A DNA stretch of 64,000 nt, from contig CAZPWJ010000017.1 in NCBI GenBank assembly GCA_964590195.1, forward strand, positions 5,444-69,443. Direction: 5' to 3'. Shown here one piece after another: positions 42,295-51,811 of the stretch (within the stretch, counting starts at the first letter, position 1; each line of letters starts with the position of its first letter). Made by a program: the position numbers and the translations under genes. This DNA is from GCA-2731375 sp964590195 (GTDB lineage Bacteria > Pseudomonadota > Alphaproteobacteria > GCA-2731375). The notes under the pieces were generated by a model that was not told where the DNA came from, did no database searches, and saw only the letters and a list, made by a program, of their open reading frames with translations.

Positions 42295-43698
42295 ATGAGT
42301 GATGACTTGATCCGGATGAATGCCGTTGATTTGATTGAGGGTTATCGTCAGGGCAGTTTTTCGCCGGTCGACGCGACGGCGGCCGTGCTGGAGCGCATCC
42401 ACGCGGTCAACGACAAGATCAACGCCTTCATGGTGATTGACGATGAGGGGGCCATGGCGTCGGCCAAGGCCTCGGAAGCGCGGTGGGCCAAGGGCGCTCC
42501 GAAAGGGCTTGTCGATGGCGTGCCAACCACCATCAAGGATCTGATGCTGACCAAGGGCTGGCCGACCCTGAAAGGTTCCTTGACTGTCGATCCCGCCGGT
42601 CCCTGGGATGAGGATGCGCCCTGCGTGGCGCGTCTGCGTGAACATGGCGCCGTTCTTTTGGGCAAGACCACGACACCCGAGGTCGGCTGGAAAGGTATCA
42701 CTGACAGTGCCTTGAGCGGCATTACCCGCAATCCCTGGAACCTGGCGAAGACCCCCGGCGGCTCTTCGGGCGGCGCCTCCGCCGCCCTGGCGGCCAATAT
42801 GGGCCCCTTGGCGGTCGGCTCGGACGGCGGCGGCTCGATCCGTATACCATCGGGTTTTACCGGCGTCTTCGGACTGAAGCCCAACTATGGCCGGGTGCCC
42901 GTCTATCCCGAGAGCGCCATGCGCAACCTCTCGCACATAGGTCCGATGACCCGCTCCGTGGCCGATGCCGCCCTGATGTTGAATGTCCTGGCGGAACCTG
43001 ATTACCGCGACCCGACCGCGTTGCCTTATCAGGGCATCGATTTCACCAAAGGCCTGGACGACGGTATCGCCGGTCTGAAAGTCGCGTTTAGCCCGGATCT
43101 GGGCTATGCCAGCGTCGACGGGGAGGTCGCCGCCATCATTGCCGAGGCGGTCACCGCCTTCACTGAACTGGGCGCCACGGTGGAACGCCGCGATCCAGGC
43201 TTTGACAATCCCAAGGCGGCCTTCAGAACTCTATGGTGGGCCGGTGCCGCGGGCGCCTTCGCCCATATGCCGGATGAACAAAAGGCCAAGCTGGAACCGG
43301 AACTGGCCCAGATCGTCGCCGAAGGCCAGGAACTGTCGGCGCTGGACTATATGCACGCCTTGGAAGGCCGGACCGCCCTGTGCATGCGGATGCGCGAGTT
43401 TTTCCAGGACGTGGATCTATTGCTGACGCCAGCCTTGGCCGTGCCGGCCTTTGATGTGGAGTTGCTGCAACCTCCCGGCAGCCCGGCCGACAATACCTAT
43501 TGGACCGATTGGACGCCGTTCACCATTCCCTTCAATCTGGGCCAGCAGCCGGCTTGCTCCATTCCCTGCGGCTTTACATCCGAAGGTTTGCCCGTGGGCC
43601 TGCAGATCGTGGCCAACAATTTCCGCGAAGATCTGGTTCTGCGCGCCGCCAAGGCCTTCGAAGGCGCCCGCCCCATGGACCGGCAGCCGGATCTGTAG
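42295..43698 (+). CDS. Amidase (amidase signature family)
   Basis: A 467-residue hydrolase with the Ser-cisSer-Lys triad. Lys lies in PTTIKDLMLTKG near residue 82, and the glycine/serine-rich GGSSGGASAALAANM near 157 with VGSDGGGSIRIPSG following gives the two serines. It resembles GatA-like stand-alone amidases acting on small or aryl amides. GAGGAAACGTT precedes the ATG. The next gene begins eight bases after the stop. Confidence 0.88.
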   Translation: MSDDLIRMNAVDLIEGYRQGSFSPVDATAAVLERIHAVNDKINAFMVIDDEGAMASAKASEARWAKGAPKGLVDGVPTTIKDLMLTKGWPTLKGSLTVDPAGPWDEDAPCVARLREHGAVLLGKTTTPEVGWKGITDSALSGITRNPWNLAKTPGGSSGGASAALAANMGPLAVGSDGGGSIRIPSGFTGVFGLKPNYGRVPVYPESAMRNLSHIGPMTRSVADAALMLNVLAEPDYRDPTALPYQGIDFTKGLDDGIAGLKVAFSPDLGYASVDGEVAAIIAEAVTAFTELGATVERRDPGFDNPKAAFRTLWWAGAAGAFAHMPDEQKAKLEPELAQIVAEGQELSALDYMHALEGRTALCMRMREFFQDVDLLLTPALAVPAFDVELLQPPGSPADNTYWTDWTPFTIPFNLGQQPACSIPCGFTSEGLPVGLQIVANNFREDLVLRAAKAFEGARPMDRQPDL

Positions 43699-43705
43699 CC
43701 ACGCG

Positions 43706-45169
43706 ATGACGGAAGTCCTTTCGGTCCCGCAAATGTACGCCGCAGACCGTGCGGCCATGGCGGCTGGGATCAGCGGTGAAGTCCTGATGGAGGCCGCCGG
43801 GCGGGAGGTGGCCGCGGCTATCCTGAAAAAATTCGGTGCTCAAACCACGGCTATTCTATGTGGGCCGGGGAATAATGGCGGTGATGGTTTTGTTATCGCC
43901 CGGCACCTGAAAAAGGCCGGTGCCAAGGTGCGGCTGGCGTTGCTTGGCGAGAGGGCCAAATTAAAGGGCGACGCGGCGGTCATGGCTAGGCGTTGGCGGG
44001 GCAAGGTTGCGCCGCTTGATGTCGATATCCTGGAAGGCGCGGCGCTGGTGGTCGATGGTTTATTCGGCGCCGGCCTGGCCCGTGCCGTCACGGGCCCCGC
44101 GCGGGCCGTCCTGGTGGCGGCGGCGGACCGGGGGCTGCCGATTATTGCCGTCGATACGCCATCGGGTGTGCATGGGGACAGCGGTGAGGTTTTGGGCCAT
44201 GCCCCGCAGGCGGCCATGACCGTAACCTTTTTTCGGCCAAAAGCCGGACACCTGCTGTATCCGGGCCGGGGCCTGTGTGGTGAATTGCGGGTGGTGGATA
44301 TTGGCATTCCGACCTCTGTTTTATCCAAAATTCAGCCGAAAACATGGCTCAATCAACCGGATATCTGGCTGCCGTCCTGGCCGCCGTTGCTGGCCGAGGG
44401 GCATAAATACAGCCGCGGCCATGCGGTGGTCTTGAGCGGCGGTGCGGGCAAGACAGGCGCGGCGCGTCTCGCCGCCGGGGCCGCATTGCGGGTGGGCGCG
44501 GGACTGGTAACCGTGGCCTCGCCCAAGGGGGCGGTGGCGGAGAATGCGGCTCATCTGACCGCTGTGATGATTGATCAATGGCGGAACAGTGCGGAATTTC
44601 GCCGGCTGTTATCCGACCCACGGCGCAATGCGGTTTGTTTGGGGCCGGGTGCCGGCGTTGGTAAAACGTTGCGGGACAATGTGCTCGCGGCACTAAGTTT
44701 AAAAAAGGCCGTTGTCCTGGACGCAGATGCCATCACCGCCTTCGCCAGGGCCCGCAAGGGACTGTTTGGCAAGCTTCACGGCAATTGCATCCTGACGCCC
44801 CATCAGGGCGAATTCGGCCGCTTATTTGGCGGGGATGGCGACAAACTGCAGCGCACCCGCCGGGCCGCGGCCGACTGCGGTGCAGTGGTTCTGTTGAAAG
44901 GCCCGGACACGGTTATTGCCGCGCCCGATGGCCGGGCCGTGATCAATACCAACGCGCCGCCTGAGCTGGCGACAGCGGGCTCGGGCGATGTTCTGGCCGG
45001 TTTCTGCACCGGCTTGTTGGCGCAAGGTGTACCGGCGTTCGAGGCGGCGGCGGCGGCCTGTTGGCTGCATGGCGCGGCGGCGCAACGGTTCGGGCCGGGC
45101 CTGATCGCGGAAGATCTGGCGCCGGCGTTGCCGGCTGTACTGGCGGAATTGCGGCTTGGCGCAGAATAA
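43706..45169 (+). CDS. nnr: Bifunctional NAD(P)HX epimerase/dehydratase
   Basis: This 487-residue repair enzyme restores hydrated NAD(P)H. Residues 1 to about 210 are the epimerase (YjeF N) domain with GPGNNGGDGFVIARHL. Residues about 225-487 are the ADP-dependent dehydratase with LSGGAGKTGAARLAA, LTPHQGEFGRLF and LATAGSGDVLAGF. The frame open upstream of 43706 overlaps the amidase and is a shadow. In many alphaproteobacteria this gene is next to glnB; here it is about 8 kb away. Confidence 0.92.
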   Translation: MTEVLSVPQMYAADRAAMAAGISGEVLMEAAGREVAAAILKKFGAQTTAILCGPGNNGGDGFVIARHLKKAGAKVRLALLGERAKLKGDAAVMARRWRGKVAPLDVDILEGAALVVDGLFGAGLARAVTGPARAVLVAAADRGLPIIAVDTPSGVHGDSGEVLGHAPQAAMTVTFFRPKAGHLLYPGRGLCGELRVVDIGIPTSVLSKIQPKTWLNQPDIWLPSWPPLLAEGHKYSRGHAVVLSGGAGKTGAARLAAGAALRVGAGLVTVASPKGAVAENAAHLTAVMIDQWRNSAEFRRLLSDPRRNAVCLGPGAGVGKTLRDNVLAALSLKKAVVLDADAITAFARARKGLFGKLHGNCILTPHQGEFGRLFGGDGDKLQRTRRAAADCGAVVLLKGPDTVIAAPDGRAVINTNAPPELATAGSGDVLAGFCTGLLAQGVPAFEAAAAACWLHGAAAQRFGPGLIAEDLAPALPAVLAELRLGAE

Positions 45170-45254
45170 CCTAGGTTTCGGCCGCCAAACCAGTTGAACA
45201 AAATTGTAACCTCTCTTATGTCACTGTTTACTCCTGAAATTTTGAGATTTTGTG

Positions 45255-46649
45255 ATGTTGCATAGAGACAGCCTTTTCGACCGTACGTTCGCGCCCTTGC
45301 GGCGCGCATTGTTCGGCGCCTCCGATGGGGAGGAGCCAGGCGCGGCCCTGAGCGAGTCCGGCGTCGAGAAGCTGAAACAACGGATCGAGGATTGTCTCGA
45401 CCGGCGCGGCGGCGAGGTCTCGGCGCGGGCCAAGGCAGCCGATCTGGGGCATTTCTATCTGGAACTTGGTTCCGAAGGCCGGCGCCGCTTCTTACTGTTG
45501 CTGGCGACGGATTACGGCGTTGACCGTGATCGTGTGGACGCCGCCATCGCGGCATTACAGGTCATCGAGGCGGGCGCCGACACAGGCCGGGCAGAGCGGG
45601 ATTTGCGTGCTGCTTTGGTCCATAGGCGCGTTGATTTACTTACTCAATTCAATGTGTTACCTCAAGGTGTTAAGTTTTTGGTTGATATGCGGGCGGAGAT
45701 TATTTCCCTGCTGCCGGAGATGCCGGAACTACGCCCCCTGAACGATGACCTGCGTGAATTGCTGACGTCGTGGTTTGATATCGGCTTTTTGGATCTGCGG
45801 CGGATCACCTGGGATGCGCCGGCGCTGCTGTTGGAAAAACTCATGGCCTATGAAGCGGTGCACGAAATCCGCTCGTGGGATGATCTGAAGAACCGGCTGG
45901 ATTCCGACCGCCGGTGCTTTGCCTTTTTCCATCCCCGCATGCCGGATGAGCCCTTGATCTTTGTCGAGGTCGCCCTGGTCAGCGGCATGGCCGATAACGT
46001 CCAGGAGCTGTTGGATCTACATGCCCCCGAGGGTGATCCAGGCAAGGCGGATACGGCGATATTCTATTCCATTTCCAATGCCCAGGCCGGTTTGGCCCAG
46101 GTTAGTTTCGGTGATTTTCTGATCAAGCGCGTGGTCGATGAATTGCGCCGGGAGTTACCGAACCTGAAAACCTTCGCCACGCTTTCCCCGGTCCCGGGTT
46201 TCCGCAATTGGTTGGCCGCGCAGCTATCGGAGACGGGAACAGAACTGTGGCCGCAGAGCATGGATGCCGCCTTGATCGAGGCCGCCGGCATAGATAACGG
46301 CCCGGAGGCCCTGCGCACCTTGCTGGCCCGGAGCGATTGGAGCCGGGACGAGGCGGCGATCGCCGCCCTGCGTCCGGTGCTGGAGCCATTGGCGGCGCGT
46401 TACCTGCTGGTTGAAAAGCGCGGCAAGCGGGCCCTGGATCCGGTGCAGAATTTTCATCTATCGAATGGTGCGCGGTTGGAACGGATTAATTGGCTGGGCG
46501 ATACCTCGCGCAACGGCCTCGACGGCGCCGCCGGCTTCATGGTCAATTATCTCTACAAGCTAGCGGATATAGAACAGAACCACGAGGCCTACCGGGGCCG
46601 TGGCAAGGTCACCGCCGCCGCGCAGGTCCGGCGTTTATTGAAAAAATAG
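45255..46649 (+). CDS. mcd: Malonyl-CoA decarboxylase
   Basis: A 464-residue enzyme that converts malonyl-CoA to acetyl-CoA and CO2. The N-terminal part is the helical oligomerisation domain. The catalytic GNAT-like domain includes CFAFFHPRMPDEPLIFVEVAL, IFYSISNAQAGL and the Ser of FATLSPVPGFRNWL, with the conserved HLSNGARLERINWLGD later. ATG at 45255 follows directly after an in-frame GTG. It is transcribed alone. It could limit malonyl-CoA or support malonate use, but no malonate transporter or ligase is adjacent. Confidence 0.92.
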   Translation: MLHRDSLFDRTFAPLRRALFGASDGEEPGAALSESGVEKLKQRIEDCLDRRGGEVSARAKAADLGHFYLELGSEGRRRFLLLLATDYGVDRDRVDAAIAALQVIEAGADTGRAERDLRAALVHRRVDLLTQFNVLPQGVKFLVDMRAEIISLLPEMPELRPLNDDLRELLTSWFDIGFLDLRRITWDAPALLLEKLMAYEAVHEIRSWDDLKNRLDSDRRCFAFFHPRMPDEPLIFVEVALVSGMADNVQELLDLHAPEGDPGKADTAIFYSISNAQAGLAQVSFGDFLIKRVVDELRRELPNLKTFATLSPVPGFRNWLAAQLSETGTELWPQSMDAALIEAAGIDNGPEALRTLLARSDWSRDEAAIAALRPVLEPLAARYLLVEKRGKRALDPVQNFHLSNGARLERINWLGDTSRNGLDGAAGFMVNYLYKLADIEQNHEAYRGRGKVTAAAQVRRLLKK

Positions 46650-46730
46650 CTAGCCAACGCTGAATTCTGGACAAGCTCGCGCATGCCCCCATATCAAATT
46701 GCAAGACGGCAATTTGGATGGGAGGGGGCA

Positions 46731-47408
46731 ATGGCGGCATTTCACGAGAAACGGTTTCCGGGCGAAAGCGACGCTTACCGGCAGGCGCGAAATAATCTGC
46801 TAGCGGCCGAGTTGGAATTGAAGCGCCAGGTCGAGGATGTGGCCGTGATGCGCCGCAAGCTGCCCCTGGGCGGTGAAATTCCCGAGGACTATGTCTTTTC
46901 CGACGGTACGGGCGGCGAAACCCGGCTTTCCGGCTTATTCTCCAGGGGCAAGGACAGCCTGGTTGTCTATAATTTCATGTATGCGCCGGGGGATGACGCG
47001 CCGTGCCCCATGTGTACCGCCATGCTGGATAGTTTGAATGCCTCCGCCCCCCACATAGAACAGCGCGTCAATCTTGCCGTGGTGGCCAAGGCCCCGATTG
47101 AGGTGCTGAATGCCTGGAAGGCGGAACGGGGCTGGAACCGACTGGTGCTGTTATCGTCAGGCCAAAACAGCTTTAACAGGGATTATTTCGGCGAGGGGGA
47201 GGGGGGCAATCAGCTTCCCATGCTGAACGTATTCCAGCGTCTGGGCGAGGCCATTTATCACTGCTATGGCACCGAGGCTCTGTATGCTCCCGCCGAGCCC
47301 GGTCAGCATAACCGCCACGTCGATATGATTTGGCCACTCTGGAATGTCTTCGATCTGACCAAGGCCGGACGCGGTGAAGATTGGTTCCCGGCATTGTCAT
47401 ATGGGTGA
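46731..47408 (+). CDS. DUF899 thioredoxin-like protein
   Basis: A 225-residue protein of the DUF899 (AhpC/TSA-like) family. It has YVFSDGTGGETRLSGLF, then a VYNFMYAPGDDAPCPMC segment with a CPMC dithiol where thioredoxin folds keep CxxC. GGGAGGGGG precedes the ATG at 46731; the frame before it is an unlikely extension. Role unknown, probably redox. Despite the selC gene in this window, the CPMC site uses Cys, not Sec. Confidence 0.8.
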   Translation: MAAFHEKRFPGESDAYRQARNNLLAAELELKRQVEDVAVMRRKLPLGGEIPEDYVFSDGTGGETRLSGLFSRGKDSLVVYNFMYAPGDDAPCPMCTAMLDSLNASAPHIEQRVNLAVVAKAPIEVLNAWKAERGWNRLVLLSSGQNSFNRDYFGEGEGGNQLPMLNVFQRLGEAIYHCYGTEALYAPAEPGQHNRHVDMIWPLWNVFDLTKAGRGEDWFPALSYG

Positions 47409-47420
47409 TCGCAATATGCT

Positions 47421-50174
47421 TTAAGAATCGCCCATGACATCGCCGATTTGCTTGATCAGCCGCGCGGGCGTAAATGGTTTTGTCAGTAGAGGCATATCGG
47501 GATCCAGACGCCCCTCTTTGATAACGATATCCCTGGCGTAGCCCGTCATGAACAGGACTTTCAACGCCGGATCATCCGCCCGTGCCGCCGCCGCGACCTG
47601 GTTGCCGTTAAGACCTCCAGGCAACATGATATCGGTCAGCAGCAGATCGATGCCCGGATGATCGGCAAGGATTTCAAGGCCGGCTGGACCGTCGCTGGCA
47701 AGCAAGATGTTGTAACCCTGCTTTTTCAGAACCCTGGCCAGCATCTTCGCCACTTCCGGCTCATCCTCAATCACAAGGATGGTACTTTTATTTTCGGATT
47801 TTGCAGGATGCGGAGATGGCTCCGCCTGCTCAACCGCGTTTTCACCGGAGGCTTGGGGCAGATAAATCTTGAAGGTCGACCCGGCCCCCAAAATTGAGTC
47901 AACGGTGATATGGCCATTTGATTGCTTGATGAAGCCGTAAACCATGCTTAAACCAAGGCCCGTTCCCTTGCCCACATCCTTGGTGGTGAAGAAGGGATCG
48001 AAAATTCTTGATAATTCGTCTGGTGAAATACCATCGCCATCGTCGGAAACGGAAATTTCGACATACTGCCCGGCGGCCAAGTCCGCACTGCCGTCAATGC
48101 GGTCATCGGGCAGGCTCACCCGCGAGGTCTCTAGGCGCAGGCGGCCGCCGTTCGGCATGGCGTCGCGGGCGTTAATGGCAAGGTTCAAAATGGCCTGTTC
48201 CAGTTGGCCAGAGTCAGCAAGACAAGGGGGCAGACCGGCGCCCGCGTTGACAATCACCTCGGTTGCCTCGCCAAGGGTGCGGTGCAATAGAGGCTGCATA
48301 TTGTCCAGCAGAGCGTTGACATCAACCGCCGTCATGGCCAAGGGCTGGCGCCGTGAGAATGCCAGCATACGGCTGATCAATTCAGTTGCCTGGTCTATTG
48401 CGCGCATGGTTGGCGTTATCAGTTCCGTCGCCTCATGCTCCGGGCCCAAATCCTCTTCCAGCAATGCGAGATTACCGGTCATTATGGCCAGCAGATTGTT
48501 GAAATCATGCGCGATGCCGCCGGTCAACTGACCGACGGCCTCCATCTTCTGCGCCTGGAGTAGGCTCGCTTCCGCCTTCTTTAAGGCAGTGATGTCGGTG
48601 GCGGTGCCCCGAAAACCCTTGAATTCGCCGGTTTCCGAAAAATACGGCATGCCGTTCGAGGATATCCAGCTTTCACTGCCGTCGGAATTGTTGCGGCGCA
48701 CAATCAAGTCGCGATAGGCACGGCGTTCCCGCACGGCGTCGAAAAATGGGCCCCAATCGGAAGCGGTAACAAAACTTTCGTCCAGGATATCGTTGTGCGA
48801 TCTACCGATAAAATGACTGGCTGGAATTTTAAGAAGATCCTGAATGTTGGGCGAGACATAGGTGTAGACCAAATTCTCATCCAGTTCCCAATACCAATCG
48901 GAAGCGGCGGCGGCAAAATCCCGAAAGCGTGCCTCGCTGGTCTGCAGTTGTTCCTCGGCGCGTCTGCGATCGGTGACATCCAGGAAGCCCGACATTAATG
49001 CGTGCTCACCTTCGAATTCGATTATCCTGATCGAACTCGATACGGTGATTATGCCGCCATCCGCTTTGCGAAGCGGCATTTCCTTTTTGATTGCACCCTT
49101 TGCCTCAAGTTCCTGGATCAGCTCTTTCCGATCGTCGGCGCTAAGATAGACGCTCATACCGGACTTATTTATGAAATCATCCAGATTTATCCCCAATACG
49201 GAGGCGTAGGCCTCATTGGCGAACAGCACCGTGGCATCCGATATGCGCGAAATGACGAGGGGAACCGGCGCTGTTTCCAGAATTTGGCGCTGAACTTGTT
49301 CCAGCCTCCTGAATTCTTCTTGACGCGCCGCCATTGAGCGTTCGGCTACTTTGCGGGCGGTTATGTCCTGGGATAACGTGTAAAAACCCAGCAACGCGCC
49401 ATCTTCTCCCAAATGGGGCACATGGGTGACGTTGACCTCGCGTGTACGGCCATCGGGATAGGTGGAGACAACTTCAAAGACCTGCGCATCTTTCCCGTGT
49501 TCATCGACAGGTATTGCCCGGGTCGCGGCAAAGGCCTCTTCGCCAATGATCTCGGCGACGGTCCTGCTAATGATTTCGCTTGCCGGTCGGTCGTACCAGA
49601 TTTCCGCTACTTTGTTGGCAAATCGAAAAACGTAATTGGCGTCCACATAGACGATCAGCGCCGGCATGGCGTCGGTGATCAAGCGAAGCTGCTGTTCGCT
49701 ATCCCGAATGGCTTTCTCGGCGGCCTGTTGTTCGGTCAGATCGCGCAACAACGTGACCCGCATGGGACGACCGTTGTAGATGGTCGGCATGCCCTTGATC
49801 TCAATCGGAATACGGCTGCCGTCCTTGCGCAGACTGACGCTCTCGTAGGTTCCGGATAGATTTTGCGCCATGCGTTCGGCGACATTTTCACGATGCTCGG
49901 GCACGGTAAGTTCAAGTACGGGTTTTCCGATTAGTTCGGCAACCGTATAGCCATACATCTCCGCGAAAGCCTGGTTCGCTTCCACGATAATGCCGTCTTC
50001 GTGAATGGAGACACCTTCGCTCGCCAGGCTCGACAGGGCGCGGAAACGTTCGTTGTCCTCTCGGGCGCGGCGGAGTTTGGTATTGCGCCCGGCAGCGAGC
50101 CAGAGCAAGCACGCGACAATAATGCCGGCTGCCGCGGCAAAAATCAGGATACTAAAGTCCGTGGTGCTGGACAT
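47421..50174 (-). CDS. Hybrid sensor histidine kinase with four PAS domains
   Basis: A 917-residue hybrid kinase. One membrane helix (about 8-28) is followed by four PAS domains (roughly 40-150, 155-275, 290-410, 415-535). A HisKA domain has the phospho-His in GGIAHDFNNLL, and a HATPase_c domain has DDGDGISPDEL and GTGLGLSMVYG. A C-terminal receiver (about 795-917) carries the phosphoacceptor Asp in LLTDIMLPGG. With no periplasmic domain, the PAS set probably senses cytosolic signals. No cognate regulator is next to it. Confidence 0.9.
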   Translation of the reverse strand: MSSTTDFSILIFAAAAGIIVACLLWLAAGRNTKLRRAREDNERFRALSSLASEGVSIHEDGIIVEANQAFAEMYGYTVAELIGKPVLELTVPEHRENVAERMAQNLSGTYESVSLRKDGSRIPIEIKGMPTIYNGRPMRVTLLRDLTEQQAAEKAIRDSEQQLRLITDAMPALIVYVDANYVFRFANKVAEIWYDRPASEIISRTVAEIIGEEAFAATRAIPVDEHGKDAQVFEVVSTYPDGRTREVNVTHVPHLGEDGALLGFYTLSQDITARKVAERSMAARQEEFRRLEQVQRQILETAPVPLVISRISDATVLFANEAYASVLGINLDDFINKSGMSVYLSADDRKELIQELEAKGAIKKEMPLRKADGGIITVSSSIRIIEFEGEHALMSGFLDVTDRRRAEEQLQTSEARFRDFAAAASDWYWELDENLVYTYVSPNIQDLLKIPASHFIGRSHNDILDESFVTASDWGPFFDAVRERRAYRDLIVRRNNSDGSESWISSNGMPYFSETGEFKGFRGTATDITALKKAEASLLQAQKMEAVGQLTGGIAHDFNNLLAIMTGNLALLEEDLGPEHEATELITPTMRAIDQATELISRMLAFSRRQPLAMTAVDVNALLDNMQPLLHRTLGEATEVIVNAGAGLPPCLADSGQLEQAILNLAINARDAMPNGGRLRLETSRVSLPDDRIDGSADLAAGQYVEISVSDDGDGISPDELSRIFDPFFTTKDVGKGTGLGLSMVYGFIKQSNGHITVDSILGAGSTFKIYLPQASGENAVEQAEPSPHPAKSENKSTILVIEDEPEVAKMLARVLKKQGYNILLASDGPAGLEILADHPGIDLLLTDIMLPGGLNGNQVAAAARADDPALKVLFMTGYARDIVIKEGRLDPDMPLLTKPFTPARLIKQIGDVMGDS

Positions 50175-50373
50175 GCTGCCATTCTACAATTTCGAACACT
50201 TCGGCGCGTGTGTCCGGTCACTATTGCCCCATCTGATGACCGCGCGTTACGCGGCGGATATCATCGCTCATATTTTCAAATTAGTCATCCGTAATACGGC
50301 GGCATCGTATGCTGGGCCATCAGGGTTCTGATCGGCCGCATGGCGGCGACATAACAATTTGGGGAGGGGGAAA

Positions 50374-50451
50374 TGGGGCGAGTGATGGGAATCGAACCCA
50401 CGACCTCTAGATCCACAATCTAGCGCTCTAACCGACTGAGCTACACCCGCC
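50374..50451 (-). tRNA. tRNA-His (anticodon GTG)
   Basis: A 78-base cloverleaf on the minus strand with the His-specific extra G at the 5' end paired to C73, acceptor GCGGGTG/CACTCGC, D arm GCTCAG, anticodon loop TTGTGGA with GTG at 50414-50416, T arm GTGGGTTCGATTCCCAT and encoded CCA. The flanking stretch from 50175 to 50605 has no other gene. Confidence 0.96.
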
Positions 50452-50605
50452 ACGAAGTCGGATGGTTGATTAAACCCCCCAGAGGCCGGCGTCAAGCGGT
50501 CCGCCCTAGGTGTCGAAAAAATTTTGCAATTGACCCTCCGTGGCTCGGCGCATGCTGGACCTCAAGCAATGGTCAGGGCAAATTGGGGCAAGAGGAGACA
50601 TCATA

Positions 50606-51760
50606 ATGAATGAAGACGACATCACCCCGTTGCTGGATGCGGTGCGCCGCCTGGTAGATGAAAAATTGATCCCGGCGGAGGCGCAAATCGACCGCGACCA
50701 CCGTATCCCGGACGAGTTGCTGGATCTGATTCGAGAGATGGGTTTGTTCGCCTATGCCATTCCCAGCCAACATGGCGGTCTGGGTTTGAGCAAGTGGGCC
50801 GAGGTGCGGACGATTTTTGAATTCTGCCGCGCCGCGCCCGCCTACCGCTCCTACGTGGGCACCACCAATGGCGTGGGCGGCAAAAGTATCGTGCTGGACG
50901 GCACGGAAGAACAAAAGCAGCGCTATTTGCCGGACATCGCGGCGGGCAGATTGATCGTCAGTTTCTGCCTGACCGAGCCGGGCAGCGGATCGGATGCCAA
51001 AAGCCTGTCCACCACCGCCCGGCGCGAAGGTGAAGGCTATGTGCTGAATGGCTCCAAGCGCTTTATCTCCAACGCGCCCGTCGCCGGCTTGTTCACGGTC
51101 ATGGCGCGGACCGATCCCGACGACAAGAGCGCCGCCGGGGTCTCGGCCTTTCTGGTGCCGGCGGACACACCGGGTATACAGATTGATCCGCCGCTGGAGA
51201 AAATGGGCCAGCTGGCCGCACCCACGGCGGATGTGACGTTTACCGATTGCCGGGTCCCCGCCAATGCCTTGTTGGGTGCGACCGAAGGCATGGGTTTCAT
51301 CACCGCCATGAAAGTGCTGGATGATGCCCGCATCCACATGGGCGCCGTCAGCGTCGGTCTGGCCACGCGGTTGGTGGAGGAGATGACCGCCTATGCGGTG
51401 GAACGCCAGCAGTTCGGCCAGCCGATCGCGAATTTCCAACTGATCCAGGCCATGATCGCCGACAGCGAGGCGGAATGCATCGCCGCCCGCGCCATGGTCG
51501 AGCAAACGGCGCGGCAGATGGATGCGGGCGAAAACGTCACCAAGGCCGCCGCCGCCTGCAAATACTTCGCCTCGGAAACCGCCTGGCGTATTGCCGATCG
51601 CGCGGTGCAGGTGCATGGCGGCTATGGCTACATGCGGGAAACGGCGGTCGAACGCCTGTTTCGGGATGCCCGTTTGCTGCGCATTTTCGAAGGCACTTCC
51701 CAGGTCATGCAACTGGTCATCGCGCGGGAAACCCTGAAGGAATATCGCGCTGCGCATTAG
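50606..51760 (+). CDS. Acyl-CoA dehydrogenase
   Basis: A 384-residue FAD-dependent dehydrogenase that introduces a 2,3-double bond into an acyl-CoA. The FAD/substrate motifs are FCLTEPGSGSDAKSLST and LNGSKRFISNA. The C-terminal half has VHGGYGYMRETAVERLFRDAR and the catalytic Glu in IFEGTSQVMQ. AGAGGAG precedes the ATG at 50606. Followed closely by an aminotransferase, it may act on branched or amino-acid-derived acyl-CoA, which is speculative. Confidence 0.9.
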   Translation: MNEDDITPLLDAVRRLVDEKLIPAEAQIDRDHRIPDELLDLIREMGLFAYAIPSQHGGLGLSKWAEVRTIFEFCRAAPAYRSYVGTTNGVGGKSIVLDGTEEQKQRYLPDIAAGRLIVSFCLTEPGSGSDAKSLSTTARREGEGYVLNGSKRFISNAPVAGLFTVMARTDPDDKSAAGVSAFLVPADTPGIQIDPPLEKMGQLAAPTADVTFTDCRVPANALLGATEGMGFITAMKVLDDARIHMGAVSVGLATRLVEEMTAYAVERQQFGQPIANFQLIQAMIADSEAECIAARAMVEQTARQMDAGENVTKAAAACKYFASETAWRIADRAVQVHGGYGYMRETAVERLFRDARLLRIFEGTSQVMQLVIARETLKEYRAAH

Positions 51761-51811
51761 GGCGAAATCCAGGGCTTGGAGCAGGACGCCAAAGGTGGCA
51801 TAACCCCGCTC

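Noticed and set aside
46731..47408. DUF899 protein as a selenoprotein partner of selC
   Set aside because: Its dithiol site is CPMC with ordinary Cys codons and no in-frame TGA.
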